Shown piece after piece: positions 36,201-49,165 of a DNA stretch of 64,000 nucleotides. Every line of letters starts with the position of its first letter. The first letter of the stretch is position 1. The DNA is from Rhizoctonia solani. Taxonomy: Eukaryota > Basidiomycota > Agaricomycetes > Cantharellales > Ceratobasidiaceae. The notes under the pieces are model-generated. The model did no database searches and was not told the origin of the DNA. It was given only the letters and a program-made list of their open reading frames with translations. The translations under genes and the position numbers were made by a program. Where the stretch lies: positions 1,426,001 to 1,490,000 of the forward strand of contig NC_057376.1 in the NCBI RefSeq assembly GCF_016906535.1, read 5' to 3'.

Positions 36201-38016
36201 AGCTAAAGCAAGCGTGTACTCTTTTTTATGCTTCGGAAGGTCGAGCACCTGGGCCGGAAAACTTGTACTCACCGCGGAGGAAGACGGAGGAGTGGAGCCA
36301 CCCTATCCCTACCTTCGACAATTGCTCCGGTTCGATGCGGAGGCCCTGCTAAATTCGCTAGACCTTGCTTTCGAAGACTCGTATCTCAACGGCCCCGATG
36401 AGGCAGTCAGCCGACAAGTGATTATAAACATCCTTCTGGATGTGCTTGCATCGCCTCCAACTACAGGTTCATCGAATCTATCAGCTAGCGCCACCAGTTT
36501 CATCCGAATATTTATCGCCCGTAATGTCCCAAAATATCCTCAGTTTATACATATTTCCCCTAGCGCTCTTCATCGCATACTCGTCGCCCTTGCCTCCGAT
36601 TCTGATTCCGAGACCCGAGAAGATTGCCAACTAGCCGCGGAATTCTTGCTTTCGGTCTATAACCCAACTGGCGCGACCGAATTGCGCGAGCTATTTAAGC
36701 GTGCCGGATTTTTCCGCATCCTTCGCTCTATGTATCGCACAGAAAAGCAGTGGGTGCTACTGGCGGAAGCGTACCTACAAGACCCTAGCGTCGGCGCTCA
36801 TGAACTATTTACGAACTTGAACGAGATACTGGAACGGACACGATCCCAGAAGGACCGGTTTGACGAAATCCTTGCTTTGATCCAAAACTACTTGCACCCC
36901 CTGGTGCAACTCGGCTTAATTCAAACAGCCTACCTGCTCGACAAATTCGCACCTTCCTTACACGTTCAAGCTGCCGAACTACTTAAAGCAGAGCACCTAC
37001 GTTTCAAGTACTTGCGTGCTTTAGTACAGCCACATCTGGCATGGGAAGTAGATGATGATGAACAGGAGGCGATTCACATCGCCCCGCCTCCCTCGCAACA
37101 TTTAGACGCTAGTTTACAACGAGAATATCTCTCGCTTATGTGCCAGGAGGAACCAGAGACTATCCTTCCATTGCTAGAATCCGACTCTGGAGCTTCTTTC
37201 GGCGTAGAGCAAATAATTGACATCTGCTCCCAACACAAAATGTTTAACGTCATCGTATGGGCAATCGGTCGCGAAAGTGGGGCAGCACCCGCCATCAAGC
37301 AACTGGAAGAATTCCAACAAAACCAGACGGCGGAAATCATCCAGTGGATATCTGCCGCAGATGATTCCTTCCACAATGGAGACTATCCTGTGGAGCCCAT
37401 GGGCAGATTGAATGCGCTGTCAAAAACAGGTGTGCGTCTCTGCGAGCAAGCCAAGCAGGAAGACCTTTGGTTCCAACTACTTCGCGCCCAAATTCGTAGC
37501 GTCCAGAGTGTTGTATCTATAGGCTCTATTGCCCTAGAACGAGCACAGTTGCCCATCAATGAGCTACGCGCAACTATTCAAGCTACATTTTCCGCACTGA
37601 CTGCACAATCGTCGTCCCAACAACTCTCCTTCCCCAGGCTTTTCCGGCGTCTCCTAGACTCAAGCCAAGAAGAGCTTATGCCAACGAAAAATACCTATAC
37701 AGAGTTTCGACTCATTTTGACTGGTATGCTCGAAACATATCGGGCCGAAGGCGATGTATTGGGCATAACCCAACGGCTAGTAGAGCAGGACTTATTTGAG
37801 GTTATGAACGAACACGTGCTTGCACGGCGCCGAGGTTGGCGAAGCGCTGCTCCTATATGCGCTGGGTGTAATTCTGAGTTCAATCTTAAACAAGACACTA
37901 ATCTTCAAGGTGGCTCCACAGGTGGCGAAAACAGTATGGCAGACTCTAGTCAGCTAATGCTTATGGCATCAGGCATTATATACCATCAAGCCTGCGCTCC
38001 TGTATCAGTAGCCTAG
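33297..38016 (+). CDS. VPS8: Vps8, CORVET tethering complex subunit
   Basis: Vps8 is the Rab5-binding subunit of the CORVET complex that tethers endosomal membranes. The N-terminus is acidic and disordered (residues 1-150). A beta-propeller region follows (AANGLICLGTSSSRALIFDF, VAVGHGRGHVFLYDLSS), then a long alpha-solenoid carried by an uninterrupted 817-codon frame (35563-38016). The solenoid includes the Vps8 core signature around ASVYSFLCFGRSSTW. The C-terminus has CAGCNSEF and YHQAC, the remnant of the RING-like zinc motif, reduced to half a RING. Introns lie near 33670-33744 (acceptor choice uncertain), 35101-35157 and 35334-35385. The stop is 58 bp from the convergent FGAM synthase stop. 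Confidence 0.9.
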
Positions 38017-38074
38017 GATGTTCACTTGTATATCTAATTATATTTACATTTTTATTCAAACATTACATTGATAA

Positions 38075-41000
38075 TCACTGACACCATTCGCGAGCGCTCA
38101 AGAACAAACGATACCACGGGCCAACTTTCCAGTCAGCAATCGAAGGCGGATACCAGCTATTGCTTTCAAGAGTGACGATACGTTCAGGGTGAGGCATAAG
38201 GGCTAGCACACGACCATCAGGTGTCTGAACCCCCGCAACCGCCGCGACACTGCCATTTGGATTTGCTGGATATTTTTGAGTAGGCTTGCTAGTCGAATCA
38301 ACGTATCTCAAAGGCGCGAGGCCAGCATCAACAAAGTTCGATGGGTCATCTGAGAATGTAGCTCGCCCTTCTCCATGTGCGACGGCGACCGGTAGTTTCG
38401 AGCCACGCATGTGTCGCAAAAACACTGAATTTCTTGTCTGAGGCGTATCCTCGATAGCTAGCATAGAGACACGGGCCTCGAATCGCTCGCTCTGATTCGG
38501 CTTGAAACTTGGCCAGCTCTCTGCGCCAGGAATAATAGTCTTCAGTTGACTGAAAAGCTGGCACCCGTTGCAAACAGCCAAAGCAAATGTGTCTTTTCGG
38601 GCAAAGAAGTCGGTGAATTGTTTGCGAGCTCCGTCATGCAGCAGGATAGACTTCGCCCATCCGTTCCCAGCACCCAACACGTCGCCGTATGAGAACCCGC
38701 CACAGGCAGCAACACCTCTAAACCCTGACAAATCAACAGTACCCGCAATAATGTCTGACATATGAACATCGATCGAGGTAAATCCAGCGGCAGCGAATGC
38801 CCAGGCCATCTCGATTTGACCATTGACCCCTTGTTCGCGAAGGATAGCAACTTTAGGGCCGGATGCCGGAGTGAGCGAAGGCTGCGGCTCCGGGAATGTT
38901 AAGTCATATCGTAGGCCGGTTTCAGCTTCATCAGAGATAGTCGAGTATTCTTCATCCGCGGCGCGAGGATAATCGCGGAGAAGTTGCATTTTGTAGGATG
39001 TCTCGGCCCATTTACGCTGCAGTTCGGGACGAGTACTGGAAATTATGATGTTTGAGTGGTATGTAATTGAAATGTCCTGCGAGCTCTGATTGACAAGGCC
39101 AAGTACGTGAACCAAGTTGGAGCCAACCTCATGCTTCGCCAGTATAGCTTTGAATTTTTGAACATCTGCCTCTCGGATTTGGAATAAACCACCAAGTTCT
39201 TCATTGAAGAGAGCGGGTATAATACTTTCTTCGTTTTGTGCAATGGACTCAAGTAAAACATTAAACCCGGATCGGCCGGCAAAGGCCATCTCGACCAGCG
39301 TGGTAAGAAGTCCTCCGTCTGAACGGTCATGATATGCCAGGACGATGCTAGGGGATGTACTTTTTAATTCATAGCACCCCGTAAAGAAGCCACGAAGGAT
39401 AGCAGCGTTTTCGACATCGGGGGTTTCGTTCCCGACTTGAGCGTAGACCTGAGCCAGAGACGAGCCTCCCAGCCTCTGTTTTCCATTGGCCAAGTCAACA
39501 AAAACAAGCACGGTAGGTTCCAGAATATCTCCTCGAAGAGCTGGCGTCCAAGTATTGCGCACGTTATCAACTGGAGTGAAGGCGGTAACGATGAGCGACA
39601 AGGGCGCCGACACATCCATATTTTCTTCATCCTTCTTCCACTTCATCGACATTGACATGGAATCCTTGCCGACGGGAATGCCGACGCCCAAGGCAGGGCA
39701 CAGCTCGAGACCAACAGCCTGAACGGCAGCATATAGTGCAGCACCCTGGCCGGCTCTGGATGCGGCACACATCCAATTAGCACTCAGCTTGACTTTTGAG
39801 ATGCTCTCAACAGACGCGGCAGCAAGATTAGTAAGTGACTCGGCAATTGCCATCCGCGCAGAAGCGGCAGGATTCAGGATTGCGACAGGGGTGCGCTCTC
39901 CCATAGCCATAGCCTCTCCTGTAAGCACGTCGAACCCATAGGAAGTGCGTGTGACAGAAACGTCGGAAACGGGTGTTTGCCAAGGGCCAACCATCTGGTC
40001 CCGCGTCACAAGGCCCGTGATAGTTCGGTCGCCAATAGTTATGAGGAATGACTTGGAACCTACGGACGGCAACCTGAGTACTCGGTCAACGGCATCGCTA
40101 ATTTGCGAAGTCAAAGAAGAGGAAGAAACGTGGGTGGCCAATGAAGTATCAAAATTGGAAGTAGATTGGGGTGGATGCGCGTCGGCGCGAGACATCTTGG
40201 GAGGCTTGCCAAATAGAGTGGACATAGACAGATCAATAATGCTGGTATCCCCATGTATGCGATCCGATACAATGAGTCTTTGCTCTTCGGTGGCGATTCC
40301 TACAACCGAGTATGGACAACGTTCTCGCAAAGCTATTTGCTTAAATTGTGGTAAGTCTTCCTGCTTGACTCCGAGAACATAGCGTTCCTGAGATTCGTTG
40401 CACCAAATCTCCATGGGCGACATTGATCCATCAGCAACCAAGATGTCACGTATCTCAATGCGAGCACCTAGATCTGAGTCATGCACGAGCTCTGGAAGTG
40501 CGTTAGAGAGACCTCCGGCCCCAACATCATGGATCGAAAGGATTGGGTTGGCATCCCCAAGCGCGACACAGGCATCGATCACTTGCTGACAGCGGCGTTG
40601 CATTTCCGGATTTTCGCGTTGTACGGACGCAAAGTCGAGTTCGGCAGAACTGGCACCTGATGCCAACGAAGAGGCAGCGCCTCCACCAAGCCCAATAAGC
40701 ATCCCCGGACCACCCAGGACGATCAAGGCAGCGCCAGGGAGAACACCGGTCTTGAGAGCGAATTTAGGGCGAACGTTCCCGTACCCGCCAGCGATCATGA
40801 TGGGTTTGTGGTATCCCCAGTCTTGACCACTGACCCGTTGCGAGAAGGTTCTGAAATATCCCCCGAGAGCGGGACGACCGAACTCGTTGTTGAATGCACT
40901 CGCGCCAAGCGGAGCCTCAATCATGATGTCGAGCGAGGTGGCAATGTGAGAGGGGTACCCGAAATCAGCTTCCCATGGCTGAATAAAACCTGGAATGCGC

Positions 41001-42103
41001 AAGTCCGAAACTGCGAAGCCAGATAGCCCTGCCTTGGGCTTTGATCCTCGACCAACGGCACCTTCGTCTCGAATTTCGCCGCCGGAACCAGTAGCTGCTC
41101 CGGGGAAGGGGGAGACGGCGGTTGGATGGTTGTGAGTCTCGACCTTGATGAGCATAGGGATGTCTTCGACCTCAGAGGTGTACTCCCCGTCTGGACGAGG
41201 AGCAAAACGCGGGGCAGTAGACCCGCGCAGGACTGCAGCGTTGTCCGAGTATGCGGAAATAGTGTTTGCACCGTTAATGCGTTCGGTATTGCGAATCATT
41301 TGGAATAAAGAATGATCGTGCTTCTTTCCGTCGATTGTCCAGTCCGCGTTGAAGATTTTGTGGCGACAATGCTCAGAGTTGACTTGAGCAAACATGAAGA
41401 GTTCTGCATCGGTGGGATTACGAGCCAGAGGATTCGGGCCGTCTACGAACGCGTCGGCCAGGTAATCGATTTCATCCACAGCTAAAGCAAGGCCAAGTTC
41501 TTTGTTTGCTTTGGAGAGTGTTTCACGGGCATTTGTAGCCCCAACTAGATCAACCGTTCGCAGACTACCAGGTGCGTGCTCTACAAAAATGTCGTCGAAG
41601 ACCGGTGCTTGGAGAGATAAAGTCTGAGTCATTCTATCATGCAGGAGGTGAGAGATGGGTGAAATAGCACTAAGAGAAAGCTGATGTTTATCGGAGCTGT
41701 GGAAGACGATTGCAATGCCTCGTTCTAAGCGATCAACGTGAGCATCAAGTCTGCACATATGAGCAATATCGGTTGCCTTGCTAGACCACGGGGATATCGA
41801 GCCCGCTCTTGGGTAGACATAAGCAACTGTAGTGCCGATTTGAGAGTCTTCAGGTCGTACAAGCGCTTGCCGGGTTTCAGGAGTAACGATATCATCGCCA
41901 TAAAGAAGCAAGGCGTCCAGGATTTGACGCTCCAGGGAGTTGCTGTCAACCAAAGTCTTTTCTTCGGCGGGTCCTTTAAATTTGACGAAATGAATATAAG
42001 TCGCATCGATGCTCTCAAGAGAGGGTATGTGCTTCTGAGCTGACTGAAGAATTCCGGCCAACCTTGTAGCCGAAAACGGCGAAGATCCTTGAAGGGTGAT
42101 CAT
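38075..42103 (-). CDS. ADE6: Phosphoribosylformylglycinamidine synthase
   Basis: FGAM synthase catalyses step 4 of de novo purine synthesis, converting FGAR, glutamine and ATP to FGAM. The coding region is a single exon of 1342 codons, the usual size for the large eukaryotic type. The N-terminal domain has EIDYLADAF and [20 protein letters not shown]. The ATP/FGAR-binding core has [23 protein letters not shown] and a glycine-rich [16 protein letters not shown]. The C-terminal glutaminase has the nucleophile in [13 protein letters not shown] and the His-Glu pair in [10 protein letters not shown]. The ATG at 42103 is preferred because an in-frame ATG at 42130 lies inside a 50-nt 5'-UTR intron (42159-42110, GTAAGT..CAG). 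Confidence 0.96.
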   Translation of the reverse strand: MITLQGSSPFSATRLAGILQSAQKHIPSLESIDATYIHFVKFKGPAEEKTLVDSNSLERQILDALLLYGDDIVTPETRQALVRPEDSQIGTTVAYVYPRAGSISPWSSKATDIAHMCRLDAHVDRLERGIAIVFHSSDKHQLSLSAISPISHLLHDRMTQTLSLQAPVFDDIFVEHAPGSLRTVDLVGATNARETLSKANKELGLALAVDEIDYLADAFVDGPNPLARNPTDAELFMFAQVNSEHCRHKIFNADWTIDGKKHDHSLFQMIRNTERINGANTISAYSDNAAVLRGSTAPRFAPRPDGEYTSEVEDIPMLIKVETHNHPTAVSPFPGAATGSGGEIRDEGAVGRGSKPKAGLSGFAVSDLRIPGFIQPWEADFGYPSHIATSLDIMIEAPLGASAFNNEFGRPALGGYFRTFSQRVSGQDWGYHKPIMIAGGYGNVRPKFALKTGVLPGAALIVLGGPGMLIGLGGGAASSLASGASSAELDFASVQRENPEMQRRCQQVIDACVALGDANPILSIHDVGAGGLSNALPELVHDSDLGARIEIRDILVADGSMSPMEIWCNESQERYVLGVKQEDLPQFKQIALRERCPYSVVGIATEEQRLIVSDRIHGDTSIIDLSMSTLFGKPPKMSRADAHPPQSTSNFDTSLATHVSSSSLTSQISDAVDRVLRLPSVGSKSFLITIGDRTITGLVTRDQMVGPWQTPVSDVSVTRTSYGFDVLTGEAMAMGERTPVAILNPAASARMAIAESLTNLAAASVESISKVKLSANWMCAASRAGQGAALYAAVQAVGLELCPALGVGIPVGKDSMSMSMKWKKDEENMDVSAPLSLIVTAFTPVDNVRNTWTPALRGDILEPTVLVFVDLANGKQRLGGSSLAQVYAQVGNETPDVENAAILRGFFTGCYELKSTSPSIVLAYHDRSDGGLLTTLVEMAFAGRSGFNVLLESIAQNEESIIPALFNEELGGLFQIREADVQKFKAILAKHEVGSNLVHVLGLVNQSSQDISITYHSNIIISSTRPELQRKWAETSYKMQLLRDYPRAADEEYSTISDEAETGLRYDLTFPEPQPSLTPASGPKVAILREQGVNGQIEMAWAFAAAGFTSIDVHMSDIIAGTVDLSGFRGVAACGGFSYGDVLGAGNGWAKSILLHDGARKQFTDFFARKDTFALAVCNGCQLFSQLKTIIPGAESWPSFKPNQSERFEARVSMLAIEDTPQTRNSVFLRHMRGSKLPVAVAHGEGRATFSDDPSNFVDAGLAPLRYVDSTSKPTQKYPANPNGSVAAVAGVQTPDGRVLALMPHPERIVTLESNSWYPPSIADWKVGPWYRLFLSAREWCQ

Positions 42104-42109
42104 ACTCTC

Positions 42110-42159
42110 CTGTACACAAGGTAAATGCACAAATCAACGATGCTTAGGTCCTCACTTAC
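42110..42159 (-). other. 5'-UTR intron of FGAM synthase
   Basis: The minus strand reads GTAAGTGAGG at 42159 and ends TGTACAG at 42110, six bases before the start codon. Its 50-nt length matches other introns here. It shows that the upstream in-frame ATG at 42130 is not in the mature mRNA. Confidence 0.7.
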
Positions 42160-42349
42160 TACTTTATATTGGCGCAGAAACTCAAGGCAGCCAGAGAGCT
42201 CGTGGAGCAGAGATCGTCGGACTGACTGAAGATCAAACGAAAATCACGAGCGTACAAATATACACAAACTAATTTGCAAAATTTTGACCGATGGAGGGTG
42301 ATCCAGAATTCCAAATAGCCAAAAAAGTAAACCATTCCCGTACGCCCAA

Positions 42350-43309
42350 TCAGAAAGCGACAACCTTGGGTTTTGCGGTCGGTCTTTTGACTGCTACCCC
42401 ATTAACGATGGAGGGTGTCGGCGCTGCCCTAACTTCTCTCTTGGCGGTTCGTGCTATATACTGTTCTGTTCGTTCCTCTTTATCAACGTCCGCATTTCTT
42501 CTTCTTAGAGTGTGAAAGTCGTCTTCGTCTGCACCACCCATGTGTTCTCCGCCAAAATAAACGCTCTCTTTGGCGGCTTCTGCTTAGACATATAGATGAA
42601 TGTTTTATCAATATTTGAGTGCCTTCAACTCACCAGGTCTTCGCAGTGGACAATTTTTGGCCAAATGATCTGTTTTCCCGCACATCTTACAGCACCCACC
42701 GTTTGGGTAGATTCCTCGACCAGCATTTTGTGAACAGTTAGAGGCAAGGTGACCCTTTTGTTTACAGACAAAACAAGATGCATATGGTAGTGGATTCTTT
42801 GAATTTTCAGGTTTCTTGCATCTTGAAAGCGAATGCTTCTTGGACCCACATCTGCCAGACAGTTCGCTGAGATCTATTGGAGAGCAAAAGTATAGACACA
42901 TACCTATAGCATATCCCAACTATGTATTTCTTTACTGACAGCGCATCATCGTCTGTGACATCTAAATTCGCTTTGGGACATTCCTTGGCGGCGTGACCTT
43001 TTTCCCGACACGCAAAACATGTAGTATCTTTGCGTCTTTCATCAATTCTCTTTAATCTACGACTCTCTGAAGACTGCTTTCTGGATAAGTCATCTACTTG
43101 GAAGCAATCATTAAGTTATACACGAGTATGTGGAGCCTTGCCCAGTGCATACCTTTCACTTTCTTGGCCTTTTTATCTCCTCGCCTCCGTTTGCTTTGAG
43201 AATCCCCATTTTCAGGAGCTCCCGATTCTGGAGATTCTCTGGCACATTTCTCGTCGAAGCCCGCTTCCAAATACGTGCGCTTTCGTCCAGTATTAGTATA
43301 TCTAGTCAT
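42350..43309 (-). CDS. CCHC zinc-knuckle protein, ZCCHC9-like
   Basis: Four CCHC zinc knuckles (C-x2-C-x4-H-x4-C) occur in series: CFACREKGHAAKEC, CYRCGSKKHSLSRC, CFVCKQKGHLASNC and CCKMCGKTDHLAKNC. They follow a basic N-terminus (MTRYTNTGRKRTYLE, SKRRRGDKKAKKVKG), the plan of ZCCHC9 and its fungal homologues. These bind RNA and are linked to nucleolar RNA processing and exosome targeting. The C-terminus has MGGADEDDFHTLRRRNADVDK and ends at 42350. The start at 43309 lies 220 bp from the divergent RAD21 start. Air1/2 of the TRAMP complex have five knuckles in a different arrangement, so ZCCHC9 is the better match. Confidence 0.82.
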
Positions 43310-43529
43310 GGGTTTGGTCAATATGGAGTGGTCAAAGCCAGCCACGGCACTAGTCACCTGACATTACGTAATTGTTGTTTTGACGACTAGCGCCGGTCGT
43401 GTTCCAGGTTGGATACATCTTGGGTCCTGACCGCGTACATCGCCTCCTCCATTTTGGTTTTCAATAATTCGTATAATTTTTGAATATCTTCCTGAAGTCT
43501 TGTGCTAAACATAGGAATCGGCCGGCGAG

Positions 43530-46062
43530 ATGTTTTACTCGGAGGCGATATTGTCGAGACGAGGGCCGTTGGGGAAGGTGTGGCTTGCTGCTCACTGGGA
43601 GCGTAAGCTATCCAAGACCCAGGCACGTTCTTTTATTTAGTCACAGCTTCGATATGCTTATAATCAACTCAATAGACTCTTCAAACCGATATTTCCGAGT
43701 CAGTTGGTAGGTCCACGCGGTTAGGGGGATTGAACATGGCACTGAGACATGCTTTCAGATGCAATCCTAGGCCAAGAGATCGTGCCCATGGCACTCCGTT
43801 TGAGTGGTCAACTATTATTGGGAGTATGTAGGATTTATAGTCGTAAAGCCAAGTATTTGCTCGACGACTGTAACGAAGCATTGTTGAAAATCAAGCTGGT
43901 GAGTGACATGCCCTCCCTGGAAGATAGCACTATTCACTAAACAGCCTATAGGCCTTTCGACCCGGGATTGTAGACATGACTGAAGATCAACTACAAGTAC
44001 CTAGAAACGCCATTACTCTTTCTGGTGACGGTATTGATATTGATCTCCTCATGCCAGATATGAATTGGTAAGTAAATCACATACATCTCAACCTGAGCTC
44101 CAATTAACCGACAATTAGGGACTTGGACTTTGTTGTTTCACAGGTATCTGGGACTCAGAACCTGGCACGACCGGGCGATATCACACTTGCCAACGTCGGC
44201 GATATTACACTTGCCCTAGACGACACGGGATACGGATTTGATCTCGGGCCCCTTGATGGGATTGGCTCCCAAGATATCGACTTTGACTTGGGTCTGGATT
44301 TAGATGGGGACAAGGCACTCAGCACCAAAGACGCTGATGGCGACGAAACAATGAGCCTTGAAGCTCCCCGAGACGCCCCGGCTCCTCGTTCAGCTCGTGA
44401 ATCGCTTGCGTCCGCCTTCCTGGGCCGTGGGGACGATGATTTGGAACGTCTCACGCAGCGAAGTCGTAGCAAGACCCGTGAATTGACTCTCGAGCCTGAG
44501 AATACCACCGGGTTTGACCTGGGTATGGATCTAGACATTGGAGGGCTGGAAGGAGGGCTCGACCTGGGAATCGGATTTGATGAGCCGGCGGCTCTAACTC
44601 CAGGTCCCATTCCCGGGGAGACCCCTGCTACCCCTGCTGGCCCCGAGGATACCACCCAACTTGAAGGAGAAAAGACCCCACTTGCCGATCGATCGCGCGC
44701 ATGTAAGTTTTTCTAATCCCCTTCGAAACCCAACTCGCACTAACTCTTCGATCCAGCTACACCTCTATCTGAGCCTCCCCCAACCCCTGGCGCAGGCGAT
44801 GTACTCCCTGGTATCACCGCAAAGACCGCTGAGCAAATCTCCAAGAAGGCCGAGGAGACTGCAAAGCTCTCTGGCAGGAAAAAGACCACCGCTAAAAGAG
44901 TGGTTGTTGATAGCGTCGCGGAACTTGTTGACGAGAGACGGGGTCGACGGGACGAAGACCTCAGTGCGATTCAAACCGAGGTGCGTTTTCCTCCTAGCTC
45001 GAATCAATCGATTCTTATTTTGCCTACCAGCAACAATTCCTTCCTAATAATACTACGGTTGCGAGGCTCCTTGAGATTCGTGCCGACCCCATCGCTCATT
45101 TCTTGCCAACCAAGACTACGCCCAATGGTACCTTCTTCTGCGCAGCTCCCCCTGGCCTCCCACCCGCTCTCGCCGAGATGTTCATGTTCCCCACTACCAA
45201 CCTACGCCGAGCTCGTGGTGCTACTCCGGTTGCCACCCCGGGAGCCCAAGCAGAACGAGACGAAGAGGAAGACATCCGCACACCAAAGCGTGCACGCATA
45301 TCCGTACCGGGGGAAGAGCCCGAAGTCGAATACGGTATGCACCGTGAGCCGAGTGAACGTGCACCGAGCGAACGGCCATCTTTTGGACCAGATGTCACAC
45401 TTCCGATCAGTGAGGGCCTTGGTGGGCTGGGTGACGACCAGCCATTTGATCTTGGCGACATCACGCTGGACATAAGCATGGGCAGACAACCCTCTATGCC
45501 CAAGTCTCGAGCCCAGTCTGTGGCAGGTGACGATGACGTTCGATCTCGGTACTCTACTCCTGGACCCGGGCGAACTTTTGACGATGCCGAGTGTGCGATT
45601 GCTACATTTGACCATCGTACCAGGGGTGCCGAAAGCCAAACTCAGACGAGTGAGAGCGATATTGTGGGAGAGGGCCAGGTTAAAGGCGTGAGCAAGAATA
45701 CTGCCAAGGCGATTGCACTTCTTCAGGATCGGCTGCAACCTGACGAGGCTGAGGAAGAAAAGGTCCTCAGCTTTGCGCAGGTGTCTACCAAGGTGAGTTG
45801 GGCATTCGATTAATTATCTGACTTGACTAACTTGATGACGCACCAGGCTACCCGTCGAGCTGCATCCGCATTTTTCTTCGAGTTGTTGCTCTTGAGTACC
45901 CGTGACTGCGTGAAGGTGTCACAAGAGTCCGAGTTTAGCAATATCGAAGTACGTGCGAAGGATCGCTTGTGGGAACAACATGTGCCAGCTCCCGGTGAGG
46001 TGGACCCAGGGCGTGAAGCGACTCCTAGTGCCTCTTCTGTGATTGAAGGAGAAATGGATTGA
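43530..46062 (+). CDS. RAD21: Cohesin kleisin subunit Rad21/Scc1
   Basis: The kleisin closes the Smc1-Smc3 ring and is cut by separase at anaphase. The start [29 protein letters not shown] is the family N-terminus. It continues [37 protein letters not shown] and AFRPGIVDM. The middle is acidic and low-complexity, with repeated GFDLG/DLGLDL units. The C-terminal winged helix ([51 protein letters not shown]) binds Smc1. Exon 1 ends at 43622 and the first intron (43623-43675) begins GCACGT, a GC donor. Exon 2 is only 31 nt (43676-43706). Coding ends at 46060-46062 and no frame break was found. Confidence 0.94.
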
Positions 46063-46313
46063 ACAATCGAGTTTTATGGGACACTACAGATTTTCTTGTG
46101 CGGTTCACTCTTGTTTATTTCTTTTCTCTTATCCATGTATTGTGCTAGTTTCGTCTGCACATGGTTGTATTTGTTTCCTTACGTTTATTCAATACAATAT
46201 CTTTTAGTCTGCTCCCGTACGCTCGTTCGTGTCCATTGAAATACGATATTCGTGATTAAGCCCAAAGATACATGAATAAAGCAAAGATACCAATAGTTAT
46301 CTACGAAAATGAT

Positions 46314-47381
46314 CTATGTGATCTTGATCATCAAGAACATTGAGACCCAGGATATGATCACTACAATGATTATTCCGATAGTCATCCATGTGGTATACCC
46401 ACTCTTTGCACTAAAAGCGCGCAAAGTCGATCGTTCAGTCTTGACGCGAGTATGCACCCCTTCGAGCTGGTCATGTGCGAGCTGAACCAACGTATTATCC
46501 TCATGCAGCTGCGCAGCAAAAGTCTGGGCGTTTCGTTTTAATTGTGCAGCCATTAGGGCAAGCTGTTCTGAGAGGTCTTCTTGTGTCTGAAGCGAAGTCT
46601 GCATAAATGCAGGGAGGTCTGTGGTCGGGGAATTGCTGGAGGAATGCTGAGGCCGAGGAGGAAGAAGCGAATCGGACGGTTCTGCTCTCGTGTGCTTGCC
46701 CCCGAAGTCTGGAAAGGCCGTGGTAGGTAGCAAGGCGCTCTGTGGACTCCTGGGTTCTAATTCTCTCTCTTCTACAGGTAATAGAGCCTGCGAAGTTATT
46801 TCTTCAGGAGATTTGATTTCGTCAGCCGTAATGGTGACAGTAGGCTGAAGGGTTAGTTTAGGTCGTGGAGGTGGGACGTGGGAGAGATAGGAGGGAGCCT
46901 TAGGCTTCTTTGGTTGTGCGCGCTGGAAACGAGGCGATTGTGAGCGCCGGTAAGTAGAAATTGACTCGGTTACTCACCGACCTGACATCATTTAGAACAG
47001 ATTCTAGAGCGGCGATCTTGCTCTCTGTAGCCTGCCAGTACTCTGACCTAGGATTCCTGTATCCAAAAGTCATATTGTGTAATGGCGTCGAGCCAACGCG
47101 GTACTCACGAAGATGTTATGGATGAACTGAGGTCACTCTCGTCATTTCTGACGCTCGATAAAAGCTTTTTGGCATATGCGATGCTCTACCTTTTTGAGGA
47201 CACTTGCCCACGAATTAAAGGGAAATAAAGCACTCACTTGGAGCATACCTTCAGCTCGAATCCATGTCGCACTGCTTTCAGTAAGGCTCTGGTAATTCCA
47301 ATCTTGATTTTGAACGGCCTTTTCGAGTCGTCTCAATAGACGAGCGAGGTTTACTTGGTTGTGTGATGATTCAGAATTCAT
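46314..47381 (-). CDS. USE1: ER SNARE Use1
   Basis: Use1 is the Qc-type SNARE for retrograde Golgi-to-ER vesicles, working with Ufe1, Sec20 and the Dsl1 tether. The start MNSESSHNQVNLARLLRRLE and later DLSSSITSSRN..EYWQATESKIAALESVLNDVRS match fungal Use1. A Pro-rich linker, the SNARE helix (LSEQLALMAAQLKRNAQTFA, DQLEGVHTRVKTERS) and a C-terminal anchor (TTWMTIGIIIVVIISWVSMFLMIKIT) follow, with stop at 46314. Introns split the N-terminal half. The gene is head-to-head with the next plus-strand gene, 191 bp between starts. Confidence 0.85.
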
Positions 47382-47572
47382 TATGGTCGTCGCAAGATTC
47401 AACGTGTCCCCTGCTGCCTTGTCAATGGAACAAGCGCCCAGCTCATGACGCATGCACCAAACTCTTGGTCTCAAGGTTTCGTCTGACCATCTTCCCCTGA
47501 GACTTTGAATTCTATTCCACGTTAGCTTTCTTGCTCTACTTTTCTTAACCTAGGAATAGCTCCTACTAGTTG

Positions 47573-48938
47573 ATGATTACTCAACTGTCTAACGAACTGC
47601 CTACGCTCGAAATTGACACACATCCGGAAATAACTGCCGCTCTCTTGACATGTATCGCCGCTGGCTACAAACACCTGTTAATAAGAACTCCCGAGGATGG
47701 CATTGGACGAGTTAAGAGTCTAGTGACTAACACGCTTTCAGCCCTCACAGCGCCCCTGATCCAGCGAATTCGAGCTAAAGAACACCATACCCCATTGTCC
47801 TTTCTACGGAGCATTCTCATCTCTCAATCTGGTCATAACCCCGAACACTCATTCGTGAGCACTATTCACGGCGCTCACCATACTAAACCACATTCCCCCG
47901 TTCGTTCTAAACATCGAGCTGTGTCTCCAATATCCCCGCCTACTTCTCCCAGTCGCCCGTCTTCATATCCCAACGTACAGTCGCTCGAACTAACCCAACT
48001 GCGCCCGTCTAATCAACTGCGACCGGTGTCACTTCCTCCAAGACGTAAACCATCCGCGATCCGTGTTCCCAATGCATTGGTTGTATCTCATTTAGAAGTG
48101 GCCAGTCGGGCCGTACAGCAGACGTTTGTCGACGTATTAAAGTCGCGAATCATCATTATTGACAGTGACGCGGATGACTATGGGGATACGAACATTGGTG
48201 TCGGGCGATGGAATCTACCAGATGATTTTTTGCTAGTTTATGTTCACTCAGGAGGACGGGATGATCGCGAACGTTCGCCTATTATTAAACCTTTGGTAGG
48301 CCTTCCTTTTATCACTATTGAACGGCCAACCCGATACTAACAAGGAACAGATTGACGTGTTTGGGTATAGTATGACGATCGTGTTGACCGACCAAGACCT
48401 ATCATATGGCGGTTCGCAGCATCACCTCATGTATTCGTCCATGCTATCAAAAGAGGTACGTTAAACATAATTCCTCAAGTCCAAGGTTGCGTGAATTCAC
48501 TAAGGCCTCTAGAACATCCATCACATGCTGAAAGCAGCAAAGGAAATGCGATTACCACTTCCTCTCCAAGTTTACGCGGCTTCACTCATATCCGCGGCGC
48601 GAAACCATCACCAATTAGATGGATCGTTCCTCACTCTCCGGGCCCAAAGAGACTTTGAAACCCTGCTCAAAGCATCAACAGTCGTATCTCGTGTGCTCGA
48701 TGCGAGTACCGAGTACGGACCCACGGCAGTAGATGCCGCAAAACTATTCATCCGAGTTGTTACGCATCGGTTACGAGTGCGTAATGGACCACAAGATGAG
48801 GCCCTTGGGCCGTTGCTCTGGGACGACGAGGACGAACGAGGGGCACGGTCACTCCCAAGCTTGGGTCTCGAAACCCTTGAGCATTCACGGCGCTCAATTT
48901 GTGATATTATAGTTGAGGATATCTTAACTGCTGTTTAA
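47573..48938 (+). CDS. Mg-chelatase/MoxR-lid-like fungal protein
   Basis: Three exons, split by introns at about 48297-48351 and 48454-48513. The N-terminal part (LPTLEIDTHPEITAALLTCIAAGYKHLLI) is followed by a disordered Ser/Pro linker, then RIIIIDSDADD. The C-terminal half (KAAKEMRLPLPLQVYAASLISAARNHHQLDGSFLTLRAQRDFETLLKASTVV) resembles the lid domain of MoxR/Mg-chelatase AAA ATPases, where helices of the form L-x-x-AAR-x-H-x-x-LDG-x-LT-x-x-A-x-x-D precede a D-F/V-x-x-A-x-x-x-V-x-HR-x-R segment. I find no Walker A or B motif, so ATP hydrolysis is not supported. Similar proteins in fungi are often labelled magnesium chelatase although fungi make no chlorophyll. Function unknown. Confidence 0.6.
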
Positions 48939-49165
48939 TTATTTCTTATACCATTGATCATAGTATTTCGTTTCGCAGTCGTAATGTTTGTATTTTTATG
49001 TATGTACGGGATCTTAATAGAGAAAAATTAGAAAACGTTTGCGCCGGTAAAGCACTTGACGGTTCGCTTAGCATCAATGTTGGCCGGGTTTACACAGTTG
49101 GCTCGCTGGGAGTTTGGAATCTGCAAAGGATATGAGGCCTTATCCCTCTCGAACACAATTTTTAC

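Noticed and set aside
42104..42130. Upstream start of FGAM synthase at 42130
   Set aside because: A 50-nt intron with good GTAAGT and CAG ends spans this ATG, and the family start MITLQG begins at 42103.
43387..43626. Minus-strand open frame starting [14 protein letters not shown]
   Set aside because: It lies antisense to the first exon of RAD21, whose [23 protein letters not shown] start is unmistakable. Treated as a shadow.
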